DNA from: Oscarella lobularis
Taxonomy: Eukaryota > Porifera > Homoscleromorpha > Homosclerophorida > Oscarellidae
Direction: 5' to 3'
DNA: 64,000 nucleotides
Assembly: GCF_947507565.1 (NCBI RefSeq)
Contig: NC_089194.1
Location: 1,302,001 to 1,366,000 of the forward strand
In this document: positions 22,401 to 35,377 of the stretch, in pieces
Layout of the letters: each line of letters starts with the position of its first letter
How positions within the stretch are numbered: the first letter of the stretch is position 1
Translations under genes and position numbers: made by a program
Notes under the pieces: generated by a model
Told to the model about the DNA's origin: nothing
What the model saw: the letters and a program-made list of their open reading frames with translations, nothing else
The model's database searches: none

Positions 22401-25400
22401 GACAGTAAAACATGAAGCTCCTCTTTCATTGCGTGTGGCAAAGAGCGTTGCTTTTAGGCGAAGAATGTGCTGAAAGTCGTCGAAGGCGAGAAGTATCACC
22501 AGTGGGAGGTTAGCCAGGTAGATATCAGCTAATTAAAACGTTTTGACGTATTGGGTAGAGTGCATGTGCAACCAGGGAGAAGAAATCCAACGACTTACTG
22601 TAGAATCAGCATCTGTCAACACGGCGGCACAATCTCTTGTTGACAGATGCAAATTGGAGCATCAAAAGCTCAGCACTGGAAAAAGTACACTTACAACAAA
22701 ATGTCCAAATCCTTCTCGTGAAGATATCACCAGATTCTTGCAATGCTGCAGCCCTGAAGAAGGTAAGCAAAGATGCATCTATAAAATAGTATTACTAAGC
22801 GGTCTATAATCAGAACTAAAGGAGCTAAGAGGTCGAAGCGGAGAAGAACAAAATCCATATTCAATTTTGGAAGAAGACGCATATTTCGTCAAACGAACGT
22901 ATTTTCCTCACGTTTGGCTATACGAAAAAGAAATCAAAATTGGGTAAACTAAAGTTCTTCTGTTAAATTTACCGACATTTAAAATCTTTTATAGAAAAGA
23001 CGGAACAGCACTCGTAACTATTCATATTCCAGACACTATTACTGATTGGAGCATTCAAGGGTTGGCCTTTTCTAAACAAGGATTTTGTGCTGCAGATACA
23101 GTCTCCTTAAGAGCGTTTAAAACTGAGTTTGTGGAATGTCACGTGCCCTTTTCACTACGTCGTCGGGAGCAGGTTACAATAGCTTGCACGGTGTACAATT
23201 ACCGAGCGCCAGGATTCCTTCGCTCAAAGGTATGACGTTAGTGCAAAGTGGAAGATGTAGGCATGAGCCATCAATGGTTATAGACGTGCCTAAGCCTTGT
23301 GGATCCCGGAGAGGATATATGCACAACTGCTGGATCTGGTCAATCAACCGATCCAATATGTTTTTTCATGGAAGGACATAGTACCAAGACTGTTCTTTTT
23401 CCGGTCGTTCCACTTAGAACGGGAAAATCAAAACTGAAAGTTCGTCTGACCTCAATTGCGGGAGAAGAGGTAGAGACCGAAATCCTTGTTGAGGTGAGTA
23501 AGCGAGAATCAGTAACTAAATTCAATCCTCAGTCTGTCTAAACAGAGACATAGGTCAATATTTTGTCTTAGTCATAGCATTATCTTCTGTTTTTAGCCTG
23601 AAGGCGTTGTTAAAGACTACTCCTACAGTGCTGAGCTAGATCCTCAAGGTATGCGATAAAGAGTTTAGAAGAGAACGTTTGGCAATTCTTTGGGTAGGTG
23701 CTAATGCAATTAATGCCCAAAATTTGTGCAAGTCTTTAGCCGCTCCTAAAGGTATACAATAATTACAGCGCACAAAGCTGTGCAACTATCTATGATTTGG
23801 GTTAGATCTACGAAAAGGTCAATGCTACAGGGGCCCCTCATACTTGCCTCCAAACAACGGCAAAAACTGCGAGGGCGAACTTTTCGCTAAACATCTTACA
23901 AAACAAGAGTGCTGCGACAATCAAATCGAAAAATTTGCAGTTTCCTGGTCAGATGGGACACGGTGCGAGCTCTGTCCTAAACAGAAATTTGAGCGCCAGT
24001 GTATCGACGGTAGCAAAAAGCAAATCAATACGTTTTACGTTCGATTGCCGGAGAACTACGTTGCCGGCTCTGACACAGCCTGGCTATCGGTCACAGGAAA
24101 CTATTTCCAGGGTACACTAGAGGCTGTAGACAACGTTGAGAAGCTGCTGCGAGAGCCAGGCGGATGCGGGGAGCAGTCAATTGCACGATTTGCGCCGAAC
24201 GTGGCTATAGTTAAACATCTGAATGCTACCGGAGAGCTCTACGTTGAAGTTCGCAACAAATACACGGACTTGATTCAACGAGGCGAGTAATTTGTGCGCA
24301 GTAGCACAGCGAATTATCAAAAATTAATTTAGGATATACGTATCAATTAAATTACCGTAAGCAATCATCGGGAGCATTCGCTAAATATCAGCGCACACCT
24401 GCCTCAACATGGTTTGTAAAATAAACATATAGGTATCTTTAATTGATGTACGATCGTTATAGGTTGAGCTCTTTCGTACTGCAAACGTTCTGTGATGCTA
24501 GACACTACGCTAATATTGACGAAAACGTCATACAAAGCCTCATCACGTTTTTGACAACTAGGCAACTGCTGAGTGGCGCCTTTGAGGAAACGTACACCAC
24601 TTCTAACTATCTCATTGTAAGTACTGCGGATTCTCAGCATTCCCCTTGTGTACGGGTAAATTTTCAGGGCGGAGTAAAAGGGGGAGATGCGTCTCTAACT
24701 GCCTACGTTGTAAACGGAGCATTAGAATGCTGTCAAGCACCAAATCATCCTTTCTTTACTCCGGTAAGGCGAGTACAACCAAAAAATCACTCTAACAATT
24801 CGTTTTAGAATGCTACAGCCGCTTTTTGCAAGGCAGTTCAGTTTTTGGAGCTCTATGTGGAACACGATGTCGTTGTAAGGCCCTATAGTCGGGCCATTGT
24901 CTATGCTGCTTTGGTAAAGGCGTGCACAACGTGCCGTCTTTGCCAATGCAGAACTGAAATGCTAACGAAGGCGAGACTTATTCTAGATCAAGTATCCACA
25001 GACCGTACGCCACGTTTTGCAGTTTTAATTAATGTCGATTTTCTCAAGCGTTCTATTTAGGAGAGGATGGGGCGAGGTATTGGTCAGCAAACGGGCAACC
25101 GTTACCAAACGGCGCTGCTGATCCCATATCAGTTGAAACAACTGCGTACGCGTTGTGCGGATACGTTGAAGAGGAACACATAAACAGTTCGGGGTCGTTA
25201 GCAAAGTGGTTGAACAGTGAAAGAAACGCGGCTGGAGCGTTTAAATCAACTCAGGTACAATAATTTCAAAGTTAAAGGACGCATCTGATGTTCCGTACTC
25301 GTAGGACACGGTCGTGGCTCTAAGATGCCTTGCTAAGTTTGCCAGCGCAATTAAACTCAAAAGAGCTCTAACAGTCAACATAACGACACCAAGAAACAAA

Positions 25401-27044
25401 ACCTTTGCACGACTATTGCACATTAACGACGCTAATAAAGATTTGAATCAAAGAGTAGAGGTAAACAAGTTTGGTATCTTGTAGTCCTTATAAAAGTATA
25501 CTGTATACTTTTAGCTGCCTCGCAATGATATTATTAGAGTAGAAAGCACAGGAAACGGTCTTGGAATGCTTCAGGTACTTTTCATTGACTTCGCGCGTTT
25601 TCTATACGTAAAATATCCCTCGGTTAGGTGAACGTCGAATACAACGAGCCAACGACGGAAAACGACGAATGCAAGTTCGATTTTTCGGTGACACCCGAAA
25701 CACTTCAAAACAATGACATTTTACTGACAGTTTGTGCCCAGTAAGTTATCATTTGAAAACTCAATACAGCCTATAACTTTGGGATTGCTCCTAAGATACA
25801 CGGGTGATGTCGATACGGATCAAGCTATGATAGAAGTCGAATTGCCAACAGGTTATGTTGCATGCAAGAAGGACCAACCACATTGCCTCAAAGAGGTTGC
25901 TACAGCTAACAAATAACTAATTATTGCTCATCCCAATGATCAACTTCTAGCTAAACGAAACTCGTGGCAAATCTATTCGTCTTGACAGAATCGAAACCTC
26001 CGGCAGGGGAGCGATTTTCTACTTTGATCAGGTTGAACTAATTAACACACAATGTCCTGTACGTTCTAAACAGTCTGCCATAGATTGGTTCATCACCTGA
26101 GAACCGTACGTGTTTCACGTTTCGAGCAACTCGCGAGTACGAGGCCAGAAGTTTAACTTCTGTTAGCGCCAAAGTTTATTACTATTACCGTAGAGGTGGG
26201 AATGAGGCAGAAAGACTACGCATTTTTCACATTGTCTGTTCTAAACAGATCAAAGTTGCACCATCTTCTACGCTCTAGATGATGCAGTTCCTGATTTAGC
26301 CTTACACTGCAGTAAACCTGAAACTAGCAAAGAACCGTTATGCATTTGCGGTGCAGGTAAAAAGACGTGGTACAGATTTGGGTGCTTTGTCTATTCAGTA
26401 ATAAAATTAGGCCGCTGTCCGAAACTTGAGCCCATTAAACAGAGGTTGTGCAATGCATGTCTACACCACGACTACGGTAAACCCTATTCAACCAGATTTC
26501 TATGCGTTCTTAGTATCTGTGCTCTAGTGTACCGCGTTCAAGTTAAGAAAATTAAGAAAGAGAACGGATGGCAAAAAACCAAAGTCAATATAGTAGATGT
26601 ATGCTACTAATAGGAGCAAATATTCAAATATTAATTATGTTATGGTTTATACAGATATTGAAGCCGGGACGTCACGATTTTAAGCGACGTGACGACATAA
26701 CACTTTGGATGCCAACAACGTGCTCTCAATCACTGCCTTTTAAAATTGGGAAAGACTATCACATTCAGGGAGAGGACGGCGTCAAATTTGTTTTGGATCA
26801 CACATCTCTGGTAGAAAAGTGGCCGGGAGATAAGTCAACGTGCACCGACGCTAGAAAGAAGTGCGAAAAAAGGTGTAATCGGAGAGGGAGAAACAGGAGA
26901 CAGAGGTGTCTTGACAAATGCGAAGACGAAGAGAAAGACTGCAAGAAAGCAATTAAGCAATTTTTCAAGTACGTGGTTAAACTGAGAGACGAAAAGGGAG
27001 CTGAATGCGAACTGCCTCAGGAAAAACTTTGCCCAAAGGAGTGA
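19478..27044 (+). CDS. complement C3-like thioester protein, copy 1 (catalytic His replaced by Asn)
   Basis: Many short exons and introns; exons checked through the MG1-MG4 region splice cleanly. Signal peptide MSAAFLAFALLVTATNA (19478-19530); MG1 starts at 19595 (SPKYLVVCPEVLQVGVEQ). VFVQTDKPVYR near 19968-20000 is a C3/A2M hallmark. RRRR chain-processing site at 22478-22489, followed by an anaphylatoxin-like region with six Cys ending FLQCC (about 22555-22765). R-S convertase-type site at 22834-22839. Thioester GCGEQ at 24162-24176. About 100 residues later the catalytic His of C3 is Asn (24605-24607), as in alpha-2-macroglobulin. MG8 ends near 26550 and the C345C/NTR domain closes the protein (26703-27044) with a Lys/Arg/Cys-rich segment. 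Expected to tag targets through the thioester, preferring amines because His is missing. Confidence 0.88.
22478..22489 (+). other. RRRR chain-processing site, C3-like 1
   Basis: Four Arg codons inside ECAESRRRREVSP, at the place where C3 is cut into beta and alpha chains by furin-type proteases, just before the anaphylatoxin-like region. Confidence 0.85.
24162..24176 (+). other. thioester motif GCGEQ, C3-like 1
   Basis: Codons for Gly-Cys-Gly-Glu-Gln in the context REPGGCGEQSIARFAPN. The Cys and Gln form the internal thioester in C3, C4 and alpha-2-macroglobulin family proteins. Confidence 0.97.
24605..24607 (+). other. Asn at thioester-catalysis position, C3-like 1
   Basis: AAC codon in GAFEETYTTSNYLI. 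Aligning the Gly-x-Phe start of this loop with the C3 loop places this Asn where C3 has its catalytic His. The neighbouring paralog has CAC (His) at 32877-32879. Confidence 0.75.
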
Positions 27045-27695
27045 CATTTTGTTTGGTAGTTTTTGCTGTTTGTTGATAGCAGTAGCTCTAATCCATGTAC
27101 ACTGTCAGTCGTGTGGGTGCTACTAGCCAACGCCTTACTAGTAGTAGGCACAACAGCCCACCTGCCCGGCAGACTGAGCGTCCTGTAGCGTGCATTTCTC
27201 CGTCATTAATAAATGGCATAATCAATAATGGCGCCAGATAATGACAGAAGTGACCAAACGCTGCCTGTGGCAGCAGAGCAATCTCAACTTTAGTTTACCA
27301 TGCATCAAATTTGAAACAATGACCTGAGAGACATCCCGCCTAAATTATTTATGTTCTCTGAGGATCTCTCTCTGCACGCCTTTCACCATGAGCGTCTATC
27401 CACCCACGGGGAGTCCCGTTCTACGTCTGCCTACAACAATACGGTCTCTTTTCCATCCTGTTTGTTGGACAGTCGAAAGGTGACCTTATCTACAACCCGC
27501 CGGGGTCACGGAGCACGTGAGAAAAGAGAACAATAGCAACCAACAACCCCACGGGGCCCGTGTCTAGGTTGAACTCGTCTCCCACTTTCCGTCTCGTAGG
27601 ACAACTCAGGATAATCCGGAGACATTCGCCCGTGCTCGATTTGTCTTAAAGAACGCTGTCTCGCGGACTCCAGATCAGTTTATCCCACGGAGCCA
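27045..27695. promoter_or_regulatory. intergenic region before C3-like 2
   Basis: About 650 bases between the tandem C3-like genes. No gene or domain seen. It must hold the 3' end of copy 1 and, unless transcripts are joined, the promoter of copy 2. An AATAAATGG stretch near 27209 could be a poly(A) signal. Confidence 0.45.
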
Positions 27696-30600
27696 ATGAA
27701 AGCCTATCTCGCAACCGTGCTAGCCATAGGAGCTCTGCTCTCCTATGTTCAAGCGTCTAACAGGTAAGGAAGCTTGTATCAGTGCTACAGGAGATCACAG
27801 TAATCTCTATTCTAAGGCCACACTGTTTCGTGGCCGTGCCAAACGTCGTGCAAGCCGGCGTCGAACAAAAAGTGTCGGTGTCGGTATTCAACGTCAATAA
27901 CGTACCTATGATCGTTCAAGTGGAGCAGGGCGGAATGATGATACACAACGCCAAACAGCAAATCCTTTCCCACGGTTAGAACAAAGGAAAATATGACGTC
28001 ATCATAATCAAATAAATTTCTTAGGGTCTCCGAGAGACTTCACCATTCTGGTACATCTCTACCTAGACGAAAAGGCTTGAAAATTGAGCAAAACCTCCTT
28101 TCTTGCATAGATACCGCTTCAGACCGTCTATTCCGTCCCTCCTACCGTCGTCATCAGAGTTATCTCGGCGAATCCCGGCCTTTTGAACTACGACAGAAGC
28201 ATCCAGGTCGTTCTTTCCACGAAAATCGACTCGGTGTTCGTGCAGACCGACAAACCCGTCTACATTCGCGACGACATCGGTGAGCCACGCCATCTGCCAA
28301 AAAATTCCCACGGCACGCGCGTCCTTCTGGCCCTGTGACCTTGCATCCCCAAAAAATTGCATGGACCGTTTTGACCGTTTTTGTGCGACTTCTTCTATAA
28401 TGCTGACATCGTCTTTCAGTTCACGCTCGCTTTGTTGGCGTAAGATACGACCTGTTGCCGCTCGACTTTCCGAGAGAAGTAAGGATCGCGCTCCAGTTCC
28501 TAGCCTAGTCTAGCAGGTCCTTTCTTTTAGGTGTGCGTCGACATCAAAGTCAGTATCAGTATCTCCGGCTCTAAGCTATTGTTCTCTAAGTGCGCTTCAT
28601 CTGCCTAGAATCCCCAGGATGTCATAGTCGATCGGTTCTTTCTCAATATCACGAGCACGCCAGGACAAAACGCAGGTGAGGGCACCCTTCGCCCTCCATG
28701 ATTTTTCTATGCACACTGCATGCGTCGTAGCCATCATAAAGAAAGACATCGCATTGGGTCCCAGTCCCGTGGTTGGCATTTGGAAAATAATCGCAAAACA
28801 TGGCCTAAACGTAAGGCGAATTTTTGTCAGACGATTTTCGTTGCTATGGCAATCATTTAGAATAATATGACGTCAGAATACGAATTTGAAGTGAAGGACT
28901 ACGGTATGCCGATATGGATGTCAGTAAGGACGAGCTAAATTAATTAATTAAATATTGCGCGCAGTTTTGCCTCGTTTTGGAGTCAGCATTATTCCGCCCA
29001 GTTCTGTCGCCATTACAGACGATCACATCAATTTTGGCGTTGAAGCAAAGTAGAAAAGCTTTTATGAACCAAATAGAATTTTCCAATAGTGACTATGCTT
29101 AGGTACACATACGGCAAAGGGGTCACAGGCAAAGCTCACATTCGCTTGGGGGTGTGGAACGAAGAAAGCAACAAGGCGGACGTTTTCACATCAGTCGTCT
29201 CCGATTTGGTCTCTACATTAATTATTTCCGTGAAATTTCGTCACTTATTTGTTGTTTATTTATCAGCTACCTAAAGACAAGGGAACGAAAGAATTTACGT
29301 TTCCGAATCAGTTCCAAGAACAAGTGGCGTTTCCGAACGGAAAGCGACTCTTTATTCACGTCGAAGTGATCGAAAAAGCGAGCGGCGTCAACGAGAGCGC
29401 CTCCGACAGGTCCGCTTTCTTTACGTATGAACCAATAGTGTTGGACTGCGATTTGACGCCTCCCTTCTACAAGCCCAATCTTCCGTTTCTTCTGACGGTA
29501 TATTCGAATATCAGTAAAGGCTGTAGGAAATATTGTGCGTTTTTAGGTTCGTGCAAGATACCGCAATGGAAATCCTGCTTCGGCTCACGTTGAACTCGAT
29601 GGAAAGCAGTCTGCCAAGACTGATAGCGAAGACGGAACGGCGACGTTTTCCATAGACGTCGGTGATGTTTCAGAAGAGCAAACGTTTAAGGTGTTACTTG
29701 CCAAATAACAATTTTCTAGTGTAGAATTATTGTCTCTACTTCAGCTTAACGTGGGAGGGCAGAACACTTTTAAGCCATGCAAGTTTGAGAAATTTAATAG
29801 TCCGCTGTGTCGCGGTTCTGCTGGCTCCATCGCTGTTCGACTCAAGCAAATGGGCGAGGTAAAAATTGGGACAGCGGTAGACTTTGAAGTTGTGAAAAGA
29901 AACAACGTCGCCAAGGTAAATTATACGAAGACTCGCAGGATGATTCAGCAGAGTACAAATGCTCCTCCGCCTTTAGACGATCCCTCTTACTGCCATAATC
30001 ACTTCGTGCGGTGTCATCCGAAAAACCGTTTACTTTTTGAGTGAACAGGGGCCAATTACAAGCTTCCCGATTACTTTTGACGAGGACACTTGCAGCAAAG
30101 CGACCGTCTTTGTCTACTACATCAACACTTGCAATCAAGTGGTTGCCGCTATAACTACTGTTGACGTTGAGCAGCGATGCCCTAACGACGTAAGAACCCT
30201 CTGCTTTTTATTGAGCGTATAGCAATGCGCTCTAGGTTCGTTTGGAAGTCGATAACTCCCACACCCATGCACCCGGATCTAGAACGGATCTCGTTATAAA
30301 CGCCGCAGTTAACTCGGACATTTCTTTATTGACTGTCGATCGCGGTCTGTACTTGCTGAACAACAAAAATAAGCTTACAAAAGAGCAGGTGATATAAATG
30401 TATATGTTCGTACTGATAGCTCGAGTTGACAAAGATCTTGTCTAGGTATTTACGGACTTGCTGAACTACGATAAATCGTGCGGATACACTTCAAGAGATA
30501 CTAGCGGACTATTTGCGGTCAGTCTAAGAAATGGAGACCATGTTCTGGGGTGGACTTTGAAGCGTTGCTTTGCAGGCTGCTGGACTCACAGCTTCGACGA

Positions 30601-33600
30601 GTGCAGTGCTTTCTTTAGCGAGCAGAAAAAGTGCGCATTCTTTTTTTGACACGCTTGCAATATCAAACGTTGCTGCTTAGGTGAAGAATGTCCAACACGT
30701 CGTCGACGAGAAATACGTTCGAGCGAGGAGGCTGGTAAGTTGTGAGATCAATGGTGGGAGCGTTTTCGTGATCGTGTTTTTGTGCAGCTTGCTTGACGAG
30801 GGAATGTGAGCTCGTCGAGCGACTTCGAACGCACAGGGGTCTGACTTCGCCGAACGCCGTCTATAGCTTCTGCAATAAAGAGTTGAGGAAGCTGCAGACA
30901 GGCGAGAAGAGACTGCATGGTGGTTGTCTCCTCACAGACGAAATGCAAGACGAATTGAACAAATGCTGCTTATCAAGTAAAGATAGAGAACTCAAACCTC
31001 GGAGAGTGGGCCTCTTAACTTGCGCTCTTCATATATTCCAGATATCAAAGACTTGATAAGTCGAGCTCGAACAAACAATATAGAATTTGCCGAGCCTGAA
31101 GAGTTCGAAGACAACAACATTCAAGTGCGATCCTTTTTCCCGCACGTTTTGAGCGACTACTTCAATAACGGGTAATCGATAGACCCAAATATTTCTTCTC
31201 ATACGAATTACACTTACCGTACGCAGAGACCAGTCGAGGATGACGAAGACTCTTACGTTGCCCGACTCCATAACGGAGTTCGAGATCCAAGCGCTGGCCT
31301 TTTCGAGCCGAAAAGGCTTCTGCGTTGCCAAGCCCGTCTCCATTCGCACTTCCAAGCCGGTGTTCGTCGAGTGTCATATGCCGTTTTCGTTCCGTCGTCA
31401 GGAGCAAGGTACTCTGAAGTGCACGGCATACAATTACGAAGAGTCTGAACAAGCGGTAATTAATTAATTAAAAACGACAAAAATTCTATGGTACTATTTG
31501 TGTTTATTTATTAGTTTGGTATGCAACTCAGAAACCCTTCTCCCAGTCTGTGCACGACGGCCGGATCGGGACAATCAACGTCTGTGGCAAAATTTCGCGT
31601 TCGTGCTCACGAGACTAAGACTGTGCTGTTTCCCTTTGTGCCTCTCAATATTGGAGAGTCGAACGTGACTATTAGTCTTTATTCCTCACAGGGACCAGAT
31701 CACCTTGTGCAGAGCGTGCGAGTTGTTGTAAGACAGCAGGAGATTCTTTATAGAGTAGGACTTATTCTGGTTCTTGTGTACAGCCTGAGGGAATTCTTGA
31801 GGAGTATGACTACAGCGCTGAATTGGATCCTCAAGGTACTGGCTTGGATATTCATTACGATAAACAATACTATGGAGACGTTTGCAGGCCTTCACGTAGA
31901 GGGTGGTCCAAAGTGCACGTTTGAAGCTCCTAAATTTGGTACACTTGCCAAGACGCGCAGACAGATGGCACCGTTTTATTATTGCTATTCTAATTTAGAT
32001 TTTCGTATGGGGACCTGCTATCGCAATGTGAGAAACGAAATAGGTTCAGACAGCCCGATGTGCGGCAGTCCTCTGCCTGAAGTCTACACCAAAACTCAAT
32101 GCTGTGACAACGAAATGCCGCAATTTTCTATGGCTTGGTCAGCACCAGGCGGTCAATGTGAACTTTGTAAACGAAGAACAGAAGAGTTTGCTTGCGACGT
32201 CGACGGCGTACCTGGAGGGCTGCAACAAAAGAATTCTTTCTACACTCGATTGCCCGAAAATTTTGTACCCGGCTCAGAGACAGCTTGGATTTCTTGCACA
32301 GGTGAAAATGCTGGTGTAGGCGCAAATAACCTGTCTATGCTTTTCTCAAGGAAAATACTTTGAGGGCACTATGACTGTAATTGACGGTATCCACAGTCTT
32401 CTTAGGCAGCCTGGTGGCTGCGGTGAACAAAACATGATCAGATTTGGACCAAACGTGGCAATTGCTAAGTATTTACGTGCAAGTGGACATCTAGTGGGAG
32501 ACAAGAAAGCTGAGATGACTGAACTACTGAAGAGAGGTGCACATGGAATTGTCTACGTTTCTGTGCGTACAGTAAAACTCTGTTTTTGATCCTTTTTAGG
32601 TTATGATTGGCAGATGAGATACCGAAAAGACAACGGAGCATTTTGTGTCTTTCCCGGCTACCAACCTTCTACATGGTACACCTATTATTATCGATATTGC
32701 CAATTTTTTAGCTATACAGAGTCGGTTTTAGGCTTAGTTCGTTTGTTCTTCAAACCATCTGCGAGGCTAAACAATTCATTTTCGTTCACCCGAACACTGA
32801 AGTTAGCCTAATCAACTTCTTAGCAAATGATCGTCAGAACGAGGACGGATCTTTTTACGAAGGATTTCAAGTGTATCACAGAGAAATGGTGGTACGTTCG
32901 TTTGCTGGAAAGTAGCGTTGTCCGAAATTTTTAGTGTTGCCTAATAGGGTGGAGTTCAAGAAGGGGGTGCATCTATGACTGCCTTTACTATGCTTTCTCT
33001 GCTTCAATGTCAGTGCGGCGAGTCTTCAGCGGTATAAAAAATCTATTTCTGAAGTTTTTTTACCACTGGTCTTCCTATGTAGAACGCTATTTGCAAAGGT
33101 GTCGGCTATCTTCAACGTCAGATTAACGAGAACCAAATAAATCGTCCCTACGCAAGAGCCATTATATACTACGCTTTGCTGCGTGCTTGCTCGACGTGCA
33201 AGAGGTGCAACTGCGATCAGAATATACTGTCACGAGCAAGAGAACTGCTTGATAAAAAAGCTAAAATTAGTAAGTCTGATCATGAGAATTCGATTTAATT
33301 AATATCACGTGGTCTTCACAGACGAAGATGGGTCAAAATACTGGCCCGCAGACACAACGTTGGGCAAGGCCTATTGGTATCGGCGTAGACCTAATGCCAT
33401 AGCCGTTGAAACGACTGCTTATGCCCTCTGCGCGTACGTGGCAGCTGGCGATGTGTCAAGGGCAGGCTCAATTGCCAAGTGGCTCAATAGCGTACGGAAT
33501 TCCAAAGGAGCTTTTGTTTCAACTCAGGTAAATTCTTTTATTGGTAAATCATATGTGCGTTTATCTCATTGTTCTCAGGATACTGTGGTTGCCCTGAAAT

Positions 33601-35377
33601 GCTTGGCCGAATACGCTGTTTCCTTGAAGAAGGAACGTTCGATTCACGTAAAAGTGTCGGCTCGTCACGACAAAAAGTTCGGCGCCAGTTTTGACATCAC
33701 GAAAGGAAATTTGGATGTCAATCACAGAGCAGTGGTACATTACACATAGATCGATTATTTAATTAAAGCGATGGATTTTTAAGATTCCGATCAATGACAT
33801 AATCGAAGTCCAAACAACTGGAACCGGTCTTGGTCTTTGCCAGGTACGTCTTTCTCAATTTCTGCGTGTGCGTGCACTATTGATTTCGTTAGCTTCACGT
33901 TCAATATAACATACCTCAAGCACTAGAGGACCAGTGCCGCTTTAACTTCACAATTCAAGCAGAATCGTTTGAAAATGCGAACGTGATTGAACAATCGCAC
34001 ATCACTATATCCGTTTGTGCCCAGTAAAGCCACAGAAAATCAGATTAGCGGCGTGCAAAAAGATTAACAACACTCTTTCTAGGTATTTGGGAGAAAACTA
34101 TACAAGTATGGGCATGGTGGAAGTCGATTTGCCAACGGGCTACGAGGCCTGCCTTAGTGGACACGACGATTGTCTCAAAGAGGTACGCACATTGAGTGTG
34201 CCGCTGCTCTGAGGTAAACCGTCTTTCTCAAGCTTCAAGCTCGACACAAAGATGACTTGAATATGTCGCTCTTTGAAGTACGTGGAAGCGGTCCTGTGTT
34301 CTACTTTGACACGGTAGCCGAACCGTCGTATCTCTGCAACGCCAGTTGATTATTAAGGATCTGTTGCAAAGATTCCAAACGACGAGCTTATTTGCTTTCA
34401 ATTCCGAGCCAACAAGGAGTACGACGTAAAGCAATTGGTGCCAGTCAGTGCAAGAGTCTATGACTATTATGAGCCAGGTATGAATCATTGAGATTTGACC
34501 CACAATCTTTAGCCTATACCAAGTCGCTTATGTGTAGATGAAAGATGCGAGAAATTTTACACGTTGGGCGACGCTCCGGCGCAACTGTCTGTGAATTGCA
34601 AAAAGACAGAAAATCGAGATTCTCCTGCATGTGTTTGTGGAACAGGTATCGACTATAGAAGGGCACCGTGGGAAAGGGTCACTTTATTGGACTTCTTCCC
34701 CTAGCACGATGTCCTTCGAATTTCAAAGAACACCCTAATCGATTGTGCGAGGCTCAATGTCGCCACAGCTTTGGTAAAGAATTTCGAATTTTCTCGTTTG
34801 CTTACTCACGTTCGTCTCATTGAATATAGCCTACATGATAACCGTGGAAAATATTGTCCCAGAAGGAGAATGGAATGTAATCACGTTCATTGTCGACGAG
34901 GTACGTACGTCATAGGCCCTCAGAACATTTTTTTATGTTGTGTGTAAGGTTTTGAAGCAAGACGCAAAGAAACCAGTCGTCGAAGGAAGCGAAGTCAATG
35001 CGACCATTGCTCGCGTTTGCGACCAAAAGAAAATATTCGAAGTGGGGAAGAAGTACCACGTGCAGGGAAACAACAGGCCGAAAATGGTTTTCGATGACGC
35101 TGCCCTAGTCGAGAAGTCTCCAAGCGAATTAGCGGATGAGTGCATTGAAAAGGCTCCTAAGAAATGCAAAGAGCCGGAAGGCGGGTACAAGAAGTGCAAA
35201 GAGATAAAAAATAAGCAGAAGAGTCAGGCATGTAAAGAGTACAAAAAGTGTGTAAAGAAACACGAGGAAAAGTGTCAGGAGAAAGTCGATGAGGGGTTTG
35301 AATGCTATCTTAGGAAGATCAAAAAGGCGAAAGAATGCAACATGGTTGGCGTCTGCCTTCAAGACGTTTGTCACTAA
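27696..35377 (+). CDS. complement C3-like thioester protein, copy 2 (catalytic His present)
   Basis: Tandem paralog with the same layout. Signal peptide MKAYLATVLAIGALLSYVQA (27696-27763); MG1 follows after a short intron (PHCFVAVPNVVQAGVEQKVS). VFVQTDKPVYIRDD occurs near 28230-28275. RRRR site at 30698-30709. The anaphylatoxin-like region (about 30787-30980) has six Cys ending NKCC, then ISRAR-T convertase-type site at 31068-31073. Thioester GCGEQ at 32416-32430. Catalytic His in YEGFQVYHREMV (32877-32879), matching C3 and predicting ester formation with hydroxyl groups as in C3/C4B. C-terminal C345C/NTR at about 34949-35377 carries a long Lys/Cys-rich insertion (KKCKE, KKCVKKHEEKC). Probable central opsonin of this locus and substrate of the factor B-like convertase. 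Confidence 0.9.
30698..30709 (+). other. RRRR chain-processing site, C3-like 2
   Basis: Four Arg codons inside CPTRRRREIRSS, in the C3 beta-alpha junction position, right before the anaphylatoxin-like exon. Confidence 0.85.
32416..32430 (+). other. thioester motif GCGEQ, C3-like 2
   Basis: Context RQPGGCGEQNMIRFGPN, typical of C3/A2M family thioester sites. Confidence 0.97.
32877..32879 (+). other. catalytic His codon of thioester domain, C3-like 2
   Basis: CAC codon in FQVYHREMV, which lines up with the IHQEM block of vertebrate C3. This His speeds transfer of the thioester to hydroxyl groups in C3 and C4B. Confidence 0.85.

Noticed and set aside
19478-27044. C3-like copy 1 as a pseudogene, because many open pieces are short
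   Set aside because: Joining pieces at GT-AG introns of 40-60 bases gives a continuous protein through the checked regions with all C3 landmarks.
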